From positions 1 through 64,000 of the forward strand of contig QJPP01001584.1 in assembly GCA_003996215.1 (NCBI GenBank): DNA of 64,000 nucleotides. Direction: 5' to 3'. Positions 23,014 through 35,193 of this stretch are shown piece after piece. A model generated the notes under the pieces. The model searched no databases, was not told the origin of the DNA, and saw nothing but the letters and a program-made list of their open reading frames with translations. The stretch's first letter is position 1. Each line of letters begins with the position of its first letter. The position numbers were made by a program, and so were the translations under genes. The DNA is from Jaltomata sinuosa (Eukaryota; Streptophyta; Magnoliopsida; Solanales; Solanaceae).

Positions 23014-25646
23014 TGTAATGACCCGATATCTCGGTCATGATGAAACCTACAACCCCTAGTAGGCGAACCAACCCCCATAGCCCAGAACGGTTAGTAATGG
23101 GCTACCTTTTAACAGTTTAATGGAAGAACAGTTTAATATGCAGAAGCAAGGGAACAAGATGACGGAAATAGATAACAGTAATAATATAATACAATGCAGA
23201 AATTGAACCAACCCAAAACCTGGTATCATAGCGTATAAGAGCCCGAACTACATAAGGAGTACAAGGGTCCAAACAACATATACAAAGTTGTCTCCGAGTA
23301 AAAATAGAGTACATAATCATAAGATAACTAAAAGCTAAGCTTCGGTCGCCAAGAGCTCACCCTCAGTCCAGAATATCACCAAAAATGCACCTCGCACGAC
23401 ACTCTCTGAGCTAACAGCGATGGCTCACACTAGAATCTGCACCATAAGATGCATAATGTAGGGTGAGCACCAAATGCAAAGCATAACGTACCCATTAGGT
23501 ATCATAGGCCGACTGGGAACATATAAGATAAAAGAGTAATAACAGACAGAATAGAAGCAACGAGTCACAGAAACCAACAAAAAAGTACACAGAAAACTAG
23601 CCCAGAGGGAAGACAACAGAACAACATACAAGGCTAGAAATTAGAATATATATACACAACAGGCACATGTGAAAGTAAGAAATGACGCACCTGGGATCCT
23701 CACAATAACAGTATATACATAATAAGTTCTAGAAATGGACGATATACCGGTAACCTCAAGTACAAAGAAAGGAAGAGGAGAATAAAGATAGGCATGCCCG
23801 AAAATAGGAATCAATAACCCAACTAATCATATCAATCTCAAATCCAGAAATTATCAATCTAACAGTATCCAATTCCATAATTATAATTGTAACAAATAAT
23901 AAGAGTCTACCTACAGTCCCTCGGCCGCCCATACAATTGACAAACACAAACAAGTGAAAACAAATCCTCCGGCATCCCATACTACCGGAGCGTACAAAGA
24001 ACACACATCAAACAAGGGTGGTACCTCACACAGATGAATGATATGATGTATGGTAAAACCTCGATGTGATATAAGCATTGTATGTTACCTACTCCCGATG
24101 TCCTATAAGGCCCAGAAGACAGGATCCATGGAAGGTCCCACCTGTATACCCCTGCTACATCGTATACCCCCACACTCTCTGGCACCCGCAGCTCGCAGCT
24201 TCTGGTGTGACATGGCAAGGTCAATGGAGGTCCACAACAAACATACTTGGTACCCCACAACCTCAAAACCATCCCAAAAGAACTGCCTGAAGGGTATCCA
24301 TGTCTAAAATAGTAAGCCCAAAAGTTATAGCACACGACCCCTCCTAGTCTAGCATCACCCTGGAAGCTATAGTGAACAAGTCTAGCACTCGACGCCATCG
24401 AGTCAAATATCAGTGGAACTAGTGAGAAAATATGCTTTAAAACTTCCTTACCCCAAGAAAACCCATTAAAATTATACCAAATCTCTTTTAAATCATTTCC
24501 CATAAAAAAATGGGCCCCACAAGCCATGCAAGGTTTTAGAAAATAGTTCCAGTAGGCCCGAAGCCAAAAACCATAATAAAACATGGGTGAAACCTCTTTA
24601 TATGCATGGACATGATATGATCAAACACAGATAGCCTCCCCGCAGCTCACAACCAACTTAATGGCCCTGCACAGGCTCCAAAGCTACTCACCAAGCAGAA
24701 CCAGCCTAGAAGGATATTTCTATATCCGAGACTCGCGGACATTCCCAATAACCCACCTTCTATGTTCCAGAGTCGAATCGAGGCAGCACAGGACCATAAG
24801 GGGGATAATATCAACTACTAAGAATACTACACACAACGGAGGAAAGAAATGGATGAATAATGGAAAAGTGGTCAAGGTCTATGGTACCAACCTAATAACC
24901 CAACCCAAGGATGCTAGCTAGTACAATTTTATCCGATATGTGCTAAGTCTACGGAGTTTAGATCGTAACCTACCTGTCGTCTGATGATAAGCTGCTCGAA
25001 CAACAACGTCCAATCGCAAATCACTCAGAGAGATCCTGAATGACAATCAAACTATTATAAAAATAAATAATACGTTAAAAATGAGTCTAGCGATACCCCT
25101 ATTTCTACCATCATAGTCGGGTTGAAATTCGAGTCACCAACGGGCTCGTGGGGCCCACAGTTCAAAACTTAAAATGGAAACTCATATTATGATCCCCAAG
25201 ACCATAGGAGTACATGCTCGAAAAATCAATGGGATTGGGCCAGAAGTTCGAGCTAAGACATCCCCTAAAGCTAAGAAACCCAAAAATGGATTTAAGGGAC
25301 GAAAAACTTGAAATAGGCAAGAATTACCTAGCAAGTAAGAGAATTACTCCAAGAACTACGAATTGAATGAGTCCAAAAGGTAGCAACGTCACCAACGAAC
25401 TGATTCTACAACAAAATACAAGCTTGAAGAGGATGGCAACAATGGTGGTTTTAAGCCATTAAAGAGAAGAATAATGGAAAGCAAGACGGTGAAGAGAACT
25501 GACCAATTGACGAGGGAACTCATGGGATATCGAGGCACAACAATTTCTAGGGCAAGGAACTGATATAAGAGTAATTTAGAGGGAGTTTGGAGCTTAAGAG
25601 TTGGTGGAGGATGGAGAAAACAAGGCTGGAAAACGAAATGAAAAAG

Positions 25647-25654
25647 TTTTATAC
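25647..25654 (-). promoter_or_regulatory. TATA-like box in G3 3' LTR
   Basis: Minus-strand GTATAAAA lies directly downstream of the CG-word module. The identical copy is at 34328-34335 in the 5' LTR. Confidence 0.5.
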
Positions 25655-26266
25655 TGCCAGGGGTCCTTCATCGCGATCGCGAAGGCTAGCCATGCGGTCA
25701 TGAAGAACAGAGAAGGAGAGACTTCATCGCGGTCACAACAAGGAGTTGCACGATTGCGATCAAGGCCTGAGGCCTGCACCTGCAACAACCAGAAATTTGA
25801 AACTTTTCCAAAACTCAATGAGGCATTCCGGGTATAATTAGTAGCCGATATTTAAAAACCAATAATGCCAATAGAGTGGAAACGACGTTTTGGACACAAC
25901 GAAATCGACAAAACTTCCATACAAGGTTGTTTTGAAGAAATTTTGACCCAATTCAACACTAACAACAAGGAACTCGAAGGCTCGAAAAGAGTCCGACTCA
26001 CCCGGAACCCAAACCAACGAATTTCCCAACCCAAACTCATCATTCTGGAGCTGATAGAATCATTGGAATTTGAATCCGATACTCTGATCATCGAAAGCCA
26101 CCCAAAGTTACATTTTCAATTCTAAATGGCCTGAAAATAGGGAAAACTACACAAAACCCAACAAGAAGTCCTCAGTCCTCAACTGAATGTCCAACTAGAC
26201 CAAACTCAATGCTTCAGAGCTAATGGAATGGGCAGAATTCAATTCTGAGCACGTTAGCAAAGAATG

Positions 26267-26280
26267 TTGACTAAAGTCAA
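26267..26280. promoter_or_regulatory. Inverted TTGAC pair in G3 3' LTR
   Basis: TTGACTAAAGTCAA, two head-to-head W-box-like cores (WRKY sites are TTGACY), about 175-185 bp from the U3 start. Conserved at 35002-35015 and, with changes, at 39548-39561 in G4. Binding is inferred. Confidence 0.4.
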
Positions 26281-26453
26281 TGATATTCTAAGTTAAAGCT
26301 CTAAAATAGGCAAACAGCCAAAACGACCAAATGAATGGCCAGGGCACCAAACTATCAGTCCCAACAAGTCATACATGACTTGGGGCCGCTACAGGAAAGC
26401 TCTAACAGTGCAATGAATGCGAAAATGCAAAGATGACCGAAAAGGTCATCACA

Positions 26454-26465
26454 ACATCCACTACT
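26454..26465 (-). other. G3 polypurine tract region
   Basis: Minus-strand AGTAGTGGATGT directly upstream of the 3' LTR, the same as in G1. Confidence 0.5.
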
Positions 26466-26469
26466 AAAA

Positions 26470-29400
26470 AGGCTTTCGTCCTCGAAAGTCAAGAAGAAGG
26501 AAGTACCTGAAGGATCAAACAACTGCGGATACTGAGCACATAACTCACTCTCGGTCTCTCAAGTAGCCTCCTTGACTGGACGATGCCTCCACTAAACTTT
26601 CACAACCAGAATCTCCCTAGATCTCAATCTCGTAATATCTCTGGCTAGAATAGCTATCGGCTCCTCAACAAATGACAAGCTCTCGTCTAATTGAACTGAA
26701 TCCCAATGCAACACATGAGACTCATCTAGCACATACCGACGAAACATCGAGATATGAAAAACTGGGTGAACAACTACAATCATCGGAGGCAAAGATAACA
26801 TGTAGGCAACACTACCAACCCTCTGTAGAATCTCAAATGGCCCAATAAACATGTGGCTAAGCTTGCCCCACCGACCAAATCTCATCACATCCTTCACGGG
26901 CGATACTCGAAGGAAAACCCAGTCACCAACACTGAACTCCAAGGCACGAAGTCTACGATAAGCATAGCTGTTATGCCTACTCTGGGTTTCTCTAAGTCTA
27001 TCCTGAATCAAACAGACTCGGTCTAAGAAATCTCTAAGCAAATCTTTACTATGCGACCTGGACTCTAACCCATCAAACCAACCAATCGGCGATCTGTACT
27101 GCGTACCATACATGGCCTTGAAAGGTGTCATGCTGATGCTCGATTGGAAACTATTATTATAAGCAAAGTCGGCCAGAGGCACAAACTGATCCCCTGAACC
27201 TCCAAAGTCAAGCACACAAGCCCGAAGCATGTCCTCTAGGACCTGAATAGTCCTTTTGTACTAGACATCTATCTGAGGGTTGAAAGCGGTACTAAGATGA
27301 ACCTCTGTACCCTAATCTCATTGAATAGCCCTCAAGTACTGAGATGTGAACTAAGTGTCACAGTCTAAAATGATAGAAGCTGGGACCCCGTGCAATCGGA
27401 CAACCTCATGAATGTAAATCTAAGCTAACCTCTTAGCACCGTAGGAAGTATAAACTGGCAAGAAGTGGGCTGACTTAGTCAACCGATCCACAATCACCTA
27501 AATAGAATCAAAACCCCGGGAAGTACGAGGCAAATTGACAACAAAGTCAATAGTGATACCTTCCCACTTCCACTCAGGAATGCGAAGTCACTACATCAAG
27601 CCACCCAATGTCATATGCTCAAACTTCACCTGCTGACAGTTCAAGCACCAAGATACAAACTCTTCTACATCCCGCTTCATACCACCCCATCAGTAAAGCT
27701 GTCTCAGATCTCTATACAACTTCACCGTGCCAGGAAGAATGGAGTATCTAGAACAATGTGCCTCACAGAGTATTAATATAATCAAATCACCTACCCTTGA
27801 AACACAAAGTCAACCATCAAACCTCAGAATACTATCATAACCTAAAGTAGTCCGACTAGCCTCACCTCGAACTACCTGATCGCGAAGGTCACACAAACTC
27901 TGATCCTCAAACTGTCAGCTCTGAATCTGATCACCTAGAGTAGAATGAACCTCAACACTGACAAGCACTTTGCTAGGATCCGACAAGTCAAGCCTAACCA
28001 ATCGGTTAGCCAAGGACTGGGTGTCCAAGGCCAATGATCGCTCAGAAACTGAAAGTGAAGCTAGGCTGCCCATACTCACTGCCTTCCAACTCAAGGCATC
28101 CGCTACCATATTTGCCCTATCCGGATGGTATAAAATAGTGAAATCATAGTCCTTTAGTAGCTCAATCCATCTTCTCTTCCTCGAGTTCAGCTATCATTGA
28201 CTCGTAATGTACTGAAGACTATGGTGATCGGTGAATATGTCATAGTGAAATCAATATAAGTAGTGCCTCCAGATCTTGAGCGCGAAGACTACTGCCGCCA
28301 ACTCTAAGTCATGAGTGGGGTAGTTGCGCTCGTGAACCTTCAGCTATGTCGATGCATATGCTATCACTCGACCCTGTTGCATGAACACACAACCAAGACC
28401 AACCCATGAAGCATCATAGTATATGGAGAAACTCTGACCCTCTTTCGGCAAAGTCAGAACTGGAGTTGAAGTCAATAAGGCCTTAAGCCTCTGAAAGCTA
28501 TCCTCGCACTGATCTGACAACTGAAATGGAACATCCTTCCTAGTCAGCATAGTCAAGGGTGCTTCTATAGAAGAAAATCCCTCAACGAACAATCTGTAGT
28601 ACCCGGCTAAACAAAAAACGTTGCAAACCTTGGTAGGAGTAGTAGGTCTAGGCGAATCACGAACTGCAGAAATCTTACTCGGATCAAACCTAATCCCATC
28701 CATAGACACCACATGTCTTAGGAATACAACTGACTCAACACAAAACTCGCACTTTGAGAACTTGGCATAAAGCCGATGATCTCTCAAAGTCTGAAGAACA
28801 GTCATCAAGTCTTGCTCATGCTCGTCCCTACTCAGGGAGTATACCAAACTGTCATCAATGTAGACTATCATGAACATATCCAAATACGGGCTAAACACCA
28901 TGTGCATCAAATCCATAAAGGCTGCGGGGGAATTAATCAACCCAAAAGACATCACCAGGAACTCATAATGGCCATAACGGGTCCTGAATACTGTCAAAGG
29001 GATGTCCTCTGCCCTAATCCTCAACTAATGGTAGCCGGACCATAAATCAATCTTCGAAAACATGGTTGAACCCTGAAGCTGATAAAACAAGTCATCAATC
29101 CGTAGCATCAGATACCTATTCTTCACATTCACCTTATTCAACTGCCAATATTCAATACACATCCTCATCGACCCATCCTTCTTCTTAACAAACAGAACAA
29201 GAGCACCCTAACTTGACACACTCGACCTAATGAATCCCTTAGCTAACAAATCCTGGAGCTTCTCCTTAAGATCTCTCAACTCAGCAGGGGCTATGCGGTA
29301 GGGAGGAATAGAAATGGGCCTGGTGCCCGGCTCTAACTCAATGGAAAAATAAACATCTCTCTCAGGTGGAAGGCCTTGCAGGTCGGTAGGAAACAGATCT

Positions 29401-29960
29401 AAGAAGTCTCTAACCACAGGAACAGACTCGGGAGATGAAGGGTCATCACTAACATCTCGGACATATGCTAGATAAGCTAAACACCCACGGGAAATCAACT
29501 TCCTAGATCACAAACAAGAGATGATCCCAGACGGTGCATGGCTAAAAGAAACCTGCTACACAATCGGGGATACACAAGGCACGGCTATGGTAAAGGTCTT
29601 GGCATAACAATCCAAAACCGCATGGTGAGGGGACAACCAGTCCATACCCAGTATCACATCAAAATCTAGCATATCAAGGATCATCAAATCACCCCAAGTC
29701 TCCAAATCATTGACATATATCACACAAGATCTCACAATCCGACCCACTACTAAAGAATCTCCTACTAGGGTTAAAATAGAAACGGAATAGATAATGGATC
29801 ACTAACCAACCCCAAACAAGGCAGAAAGTAGGCAGATACATATGAACAAGTGGATCCACGTTCGAATAAAGTTGTAGCAGACTGATGGCATAAATAAATC
29901 AAACATGTAATCACAACATCTGAGGCCTCTGCCTCCGGCCTTCCAGGGACCGGATAGAAT
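26470..29960 (-). pseudogene. pol: G3 pol: protease, RT, RNase H, integrase, chromodomain-like tail
   Basis: Order as in G1. The protease catalytic loop near 29851-29870 reads LFERGST, so the Asp-Pro of G1 has become Glu-Arg. RT has an intact YIDD at 28851-28862 and long open stretches (28344-29024). RNase H contains IYYDAS near 28410. The integrase C-terminal half is open for 212 codons (26592-27230), including a GPFEILQRVGSVAY segment. The tail PIAILARDITRLRSREILVV then a stop and WRHRPVKEATWE is chromodomain-like. The reading frame runs on into the LTR. Stops and frameshifts occur throughout the rest, including in the HHCC and catalytic core part (27240-27900). A loop lost from G1 (about 27440-27470) is still present here. 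Confidence 0.92.
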
Positions 29961-29969
29961 TAACGACGA

Positions 29970-31519
29970 CCTCCACCTTCCCGATCGCCATCCCTACTAT
30001 TTACTCTACCCCGCAGAGCACCACCTCTACCTTGACCATCGCCTCCTCGAGCCGGTGGCTGAATGGAGCGAATAGGCTGAACTTCACCCCACTAGGTGCA
30101 ATCTCTAGAAAAATGGCCACTAACCCCGCACTCATAATAGGTTATACCCTACTGGGGGTAATCTCTGTCAAAATGACCGTTGATTCCACGATCATAGCAT
30201 GGCCCTAACGGCCTACCCTATCGAGACGAACTTGCTGAACCTATTTGGCCACCTTGTCCTGATGCCCCAGAAGTAATACCTCTCACAGACTGACCACTGT
30301 GACCATTCTGACTACTCTGAACCTGCTCAAACTGAGAACCAGAAGCCTGAAGTGACGCCTGAACCGATTGACTGGTCTGACCCTAATGCTGCTGTGGTTG
30401 ATAACCCTGGCCCTACTTGCCTGAACCTCTACCACCGTGTCGAGAACCACTATAGCAACCCTGATATCGAGGCCTCTTATTTATGGCCCCCTGATCATGT
30501 CTTCGTAAGTCCTCCTTAGTATGGGCATAGTCTATGATAGACTAAAATGGCCGACCACTGGCAACCAATATCTCAGCTAGCTGCTTAATCTCTGGCCTCA
30601 AACCCTAGACAAACTGCGAATCCTATCTACCTCGATAGGAATGATCATAGCTACGAATGGTGCTAGTTGATGAAAATGAGTCTCGTACTCCGAGATAATC
30701 ATAGAATCCTGCATAAGCGAGTAAAATGCTCCCTGCAATGCTCACGATCACTGTGAGGCAGGAACTTGTCCACAAAGACCTCATAAAACTCAGACCAGGA
30801 CAATGAGGCAACGTAGAAGGTCTGCAAGCAACCTGTGCCCTCCACCATAACTTTGATGGGCCTTCTAGATGATAAGTGGTATAACCAACTCCGTGAGTCT
30901 CCAACAAACACAGATGGTGTAGCATCTCCACACATGTAGTAATAAAATCATGCGGGTCCTGACCCAATGTACCAGTGAATCTCGGCAGTGCCAATCTCAG
31001 AAATCTATCCAATGCCTTCTGCTCCGTCTCTATCATAGCTGGGCGAGGTGCGAGAGGCTGGGAAACTGCTAGAACCAGAATGACCTCAGAAAAGGGAGCC
31101 GCAGTAGCAGGCTGTGCTCATGAACTCTGAGCATCCAGGGCTACCCCCTGACCGGGTGTTTGCGCTACCTCAGAAGGTCTCTCCCCAATCATACCCAACA
31201 ACTGAACAAGTAAACCCCTAATATCATAAGAATGAGTTGGGGCTGAAGCAGCCACAGAAACTGGTGCTGGAACTGGTACTGGAGCTGGTGGTACCTGGGC
31301 TTCCCCCGGGTCCACATGTTGCTGCTCTGGAGTGAACTCTGGCACGTAGTAATACTCGGGCTCTACCTCAACTTTAGCATCCCTAGTTGGTGCCACTGCT
31401 CTATGGTGTCCACGACCCCTACCTTTACCCTTTCGACCACCCCGGCCCCTAGCTGGAGTCGAAGGCGCAGGGGCAGGAGGCTCTCCTCTGCCAAAAGCTC
31501 AAGATCTTATACTAACCAT
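29970..31519 (-). pseudogene. gag: G3 gag
   Basis: Starts at ATG 31519-31517 (MVSIRS, then a TGA that is probably a decayed CGA). An Arg/Gly-rich stretch (ARGRGGRKGKGRGRG) and a PVPVPAPV repeat follow. The capsid part lies at about 31040-30640 (FTGTLGQDPHDFI, KLWWRAQ). Two zinc knuckles sit in tandem near 30095-30205: the first reads CYDRGINGHFDRDY, the second YYECGVSGHFSRDC, each missing Cys ligands. G1 has one knuckle only. Frameshifts occur near 30850 and 30700. Confidence 0.88.
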
Positions 31520-31716
31520 CTGTGGAAGAGTGAACTAGAGCAAGTGAGATTTCCAAAAACTTTCAAGGATACGACGCATGAGATAGAAACAAGAAAATTA
31601 CAATCTTTCCTAAGATGTCACTATAGCCTCCCAAAGATTGAGCACGGACGTCTCCACCCTGATCCGCAGGCCTCTACTAGACATTGTCTCCTGTACCGAT
31701 GAGACCGGTGAACCTA

Positions 31717-31730
31717 GGACTCTGATACAA
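31717..31730 (-). other. G3 primer-binding site, tRNA-iMet, decayed
   Basis: Minus-strand TTGTATCAGAGTCC, three bases from the LTR start, differs at two or three positions from the G1 site. Confidence 0.8.
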
Positions 31731-34327
31731 AGCTGTCACAACCTGATTTCTCGGTCATGATTGCACCTACAACCTCCCAGTAGGCGAACCAACGCCCATA
31801 GCCCAAAATGGTTAGTAATGGGCTACCTTCTAACAGTTAAACAGAATAATAGTTTAATATGCAGAAGCAAGGGAACAAGATAATGAAAATAGATAACAAG
31901 AATAATAAAATACAATGCAGACACTGAACCAACCCAAAACCTAGTATCATAACGTATAAGAGCCTGATCTACATAAGGAGTACAAATGTCCAAACAACAT
32001 ATACAAAGTTTTCTCAGAGTAGAAATAGAGTACATAATCATAAGATAACTAAAAGATAAGCTCCAGTCGCCAAAAGCTCACCCTCAGTCCAGAATATCAC
32101 CAAAACAACACCTCACATGAGTCTCCACGAGCTAACGGCGATGGCTCACACTAGGATCTGCACCAGAAGATGCAGAGTGTACGGTGAGCACAAAATGTGA
32201 TGCATAAGGTACCTAGTAGGTATCATAGGCCGACAGGGCACATATAAGATAAAAGAGTAATAATAGACAGAATAGAAGCAAACAGTCACATAAATCAACA
32301 AAAAAGTACACAGGAAACTAGCCCAGAGGGAAGACAACAGAACAACATACAAGGCTAGCAAGAAGAATATATATACACAACAGGCACATATGAAAGTAAG
32401 AAATGACGCACATGGGATCCTCGCAATAACAGTATATACATAATAAGTTATAAAAATGGACGGTATAACGGTAACCTCAAGTACAAAGAAAGGAAAAGGA
32501 GAATAAAGATAGGCATGCCTGAAAATAGGAATCAATAACCCAACTAATCATATCAATCTCAAATCCAAAAATTATCAACCTAGCAGTATCCAATTCCATA
32601 CTTATAACCGTAACCAAATAACAAGAGTGTACCTACAGTCCCCCGGCAACCCATACAACCGAGAAACACAAACAAGTGAAAACAAACCCTCCGACATCTC
32701 ATACTATCGGAGCGTACAAACAACAAACAGCAAACAAGGGTGGTACCTCACATAGATGAATGATATGATGTATGGTAAAACCTCGATGTGATATAAGCAA
32801 CGTACGTTACCCACTCCCGGCGTCCTATAAGGCCTAGAAGATAGCATCCATGGAAGTTCCCACCCATATGCCCCTGCTACACGGTATACCCTTCCCTCTC
32901 TCCGACACCTGCAGTTCGCAGCTTCTAGTCTAGAATGGCAAGGTCCATGGAGGTTCCCGACATACATACTAGGTGCCCCGCAACCTCAAAACAATCCCAA
33001 AATAAGCTGCCTAGAGGGTATCCAGGTCTAAAATAGTAAGCCCAAAAGCACTAGCACATGGCCCCGCCTAGTCCTGCATCACCCCGAAATCTATAGTGAA
33101 CAAGTCTAGTACTCGACCCCATCGAGTCCAGTATTAGTGGAACTATTGAGAAAATATCCTTTAAAACTTCCTTACCCCAAGAAGACCCATTAAAATTATA
33201 CCAAATCTCTTTTAAATCATTTCCCATAAAAAATGGGCCTCACGGGCCATGCAAAGTTTCAGAAAATAGTCCCAGTAGGCTCAAAGCCAAAAACCACAGT
33301 AAAACATAGGTGAAACCTCTTTATATGCATGGACATGATATGATCAAACACAAATAGACGCCCCACAGCTCACAACCAACCTAACGGCCCTTCTCAAGCT
33401 TCAAAGCTACTCAACAAGCATAACCAACCTAGAAGGATATTTCTATATTCCAGAGTCAAATAAAGACCACCCAGGACCATAAGGAGGATAATATAAACTA
33501 CTAAGAATACTACACACAACGGAGGAAAGAAATAGATGAATCATGGAAAAGCGGTCAAGGTCTGTGGTACCAACCTAATAACTCAACCCAAGGATGCCAG
33601 CTAGTACAATTTTATCCGATATATGCTAAGTCTAGGGAGTTAAGACCGTAACTTACCCATCGTTTGATGACAAACTGCCCGAACAACAATGTCTAAGCCC
33701 GAATTGCTCTGAGATATCCCTAATGATAATCAACAATTATAATCATAAATAATATGTTGAAACGAGTCTAACGATACCCCTATTTCTACCATCGTAGCCG
33801 GGTCAAAATTCGGGTCACGAGCGGGCACGAGAGGCCCACAACCCAAAACAAAAAATGGAAACTCACATTATGATCCCCAACACCATAGGAGTACATGCCC
33901 AAAAAATCAAAGAGATTGGGCAATAAATTCGAGGTAAAACAGCCCCATAAGCTAAGAAACCCAAAATGGATTTAAGGGACGAAAAATTGGAAATAGGCAA
34001 GAATTACCTACCAAGTAAGAGAATTACACCAAGAACTATGAATTGGATAAGTCCACGAGGCAGCAACATCACCCACAAACTGATTCTATAACAAAATTCA
34101 AGATTGAGGAGGATGGCAACAATGGTGGTTTTAAGCCGATAAAGAAGAAAACAATGGAAAGCAAAATGGGGAAGAGAACTTACCAATTGACGAGGGAACT
34201 CACGGAATATCGAGGCACTACAATTTTTGGGGCAAGGAATTTATTTGGGAGTAATTTATAGGGAGTTTCGAGCTTAAGAGTTGGTGGAGGGTGGAGAAAA
34301 CAAGGCTGGAAAAAGAAATGAAAAAAG

Positions 34328-34335
34328 TTTTATAC
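34328..34335 (-). promoter_or_regulatory. TATA-like box in G3 5' LTR
   Basis: Minus-strand GTATAAAA immediately downstream of the CG-word module, about 855 bp from the U3 start. The likely core promoter of this element. Confidence 0.5.
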
Positions 34336-34349
34336 TGCCAGGAGTCCTT

Positions 34350-34495
34350 CATCGCGATCGCGAAGGGACCCCTCGCAGTCACGAGGATCACGCTGGCAAA
34401 ACCATCATGATCGCGAACGCTAGCCATGCAGTCACGAAGAACAGAAAAGGAGGGACTTCATCGCGGTCACGACAAGGAGTCTCATGATCGCGATC
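34350..34495 (-). promoter_or_regulatory. CG-word module in G3 5' LTR
   Basis: Repeated self-complementary words built on CGATCGCGA and CGCGGTCACGA, spaced 20-40 bp, in AT-rich surroundings. The 3' LTR copy (25670-25770) is shorter and partly decayed by C-to-T changes. Similar in layout, but not in words, to modules in At1, At2 and G5. Confidence 0.45.
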
Positions 34496-35001
34496 AAGGC
34501 CTGAGGCCTGCACCTGCAACAGCCAGAAATCTGCAACTTTTCCAAACCTCAACGGGGCATTCCGGGCACAATCGGAAGCCTATATTTAAAAACCAAAAAT
34601 GCCAATAGAGTTGAAACGAAATTTCAGACTCAACAGAATTGACGAAACTTCAATACAAGGTCATTTCGGAGAATTGTCGACCCAAGTCAACACTAATGAA
34701 ATGGAACTCACAGGCTCGAAATGAGTCTAGCTCACTCGATACTCTAACCAACCACCTTTCCAACCCAAACTCACCATTCTAGAGCTGATGGAATCATCGA
34801 ATTTCGAATCATACACTTCAATCATCGAAAGCCACCCAAAGTTGCACTTTCAACTCTTAATGGCCTGAAAATAGATAAAACCACACAAAACCCACACCGA
34901 AAGTCCTCAGGTCTCAAGTGAAGGTCCAACCAGACAAAACTCAACTCTCCAAAGCTAACAAAACTGTCAGAATTCAATTTTGAGCATGTCAGCTAAGAAT
35001 A

Positions 35002-35015
35002 TTGACTAAAGTCAA
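35002..35015. promoter_or_regulatory. Inverted TTGAC pair in G3 5' LTR
   Basis: TTGACTAAAGTCAA, identical to the 3' LTR copy although the LTRs differ by about a tenth overall. Confidence 0.4.
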
Positions 35016-35188
35016 TGATATTCTAAGTTAAAGCTCTAAAATAGGCAAACGGCCAAAACGACTAAATGAACGGCCAGGGAATAAAAATATCAATCCCAGC
35101 AAGCCATAAATGACTTGGGGCCACTATAGGAAAGCTCTAAAAATGCAATGAATGCGAAAACATGAAGATGACTTAATGGGTCATCACA

Positions 35189-35193
35189 GCGGG
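35189..35193. repeat. G3 target-site duplication, right copy
   Basis: GCGGG, matching 23009-23013. Confidence 0.9.

Larger units (their letters stand above)
23014..26453 (-). repeat. G3 3' LTR, 3.44 kb
   Basis: TGTAATGACC...ATCACA on the plus strand, paired with 31734-35188. It contains a CG-word module (25670-25770), a TATA-like box (25647-25654) and inverted TTGAC pairs (25943-25956, 26267-26280). About 75 bp of the CG module present in the other LTR are missing here. The many short ORFs look fortuitous. Confidence 0.93.
23014..35188 (-). mobile_element. G3: complete but decayed Ty3/gypsy chromovirus, 12.2 kb
   Basis: Long LTRs (23014-26453 and 31734-35188) flank minus-strand gag-pol related to G1. 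A perfect 5-bp target duplication (GCGGG) brackets it. The LTRs differ at roughly one site in ten by eye, clearly older than G1. It is inserted in the G2 LTR. All coding domains are present and all are interrupted. Confidence 0.95.
31734..35188 (-). repeat. G3 5' LTR, 3.46 kb
   Basis: TGTCACAACC...ATCACA on the plus strand. It has a TATA-like box at 34328-34335, an expanded CG-word module at 34350-34495 (centred on TCGCGATCGCGA) and an inverted TTGAC pair at 35002-35015. No gene is seen; ORFs here look fortuitous. Confidence 0.93.

Noticed and set aside
23982..24584. 200-codon minus-strand ORF in the G3 LTR
   Set aside because: It lies wholly in an LTR, is not open in the paired LTR (32704 onward) and has no recognisable domain.
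34350..34495. CG-rich patch as a host CpG island
   Set aside because: It is inside an LTR with a homologous copy at 25670-25770, so it belongs to the transposon.
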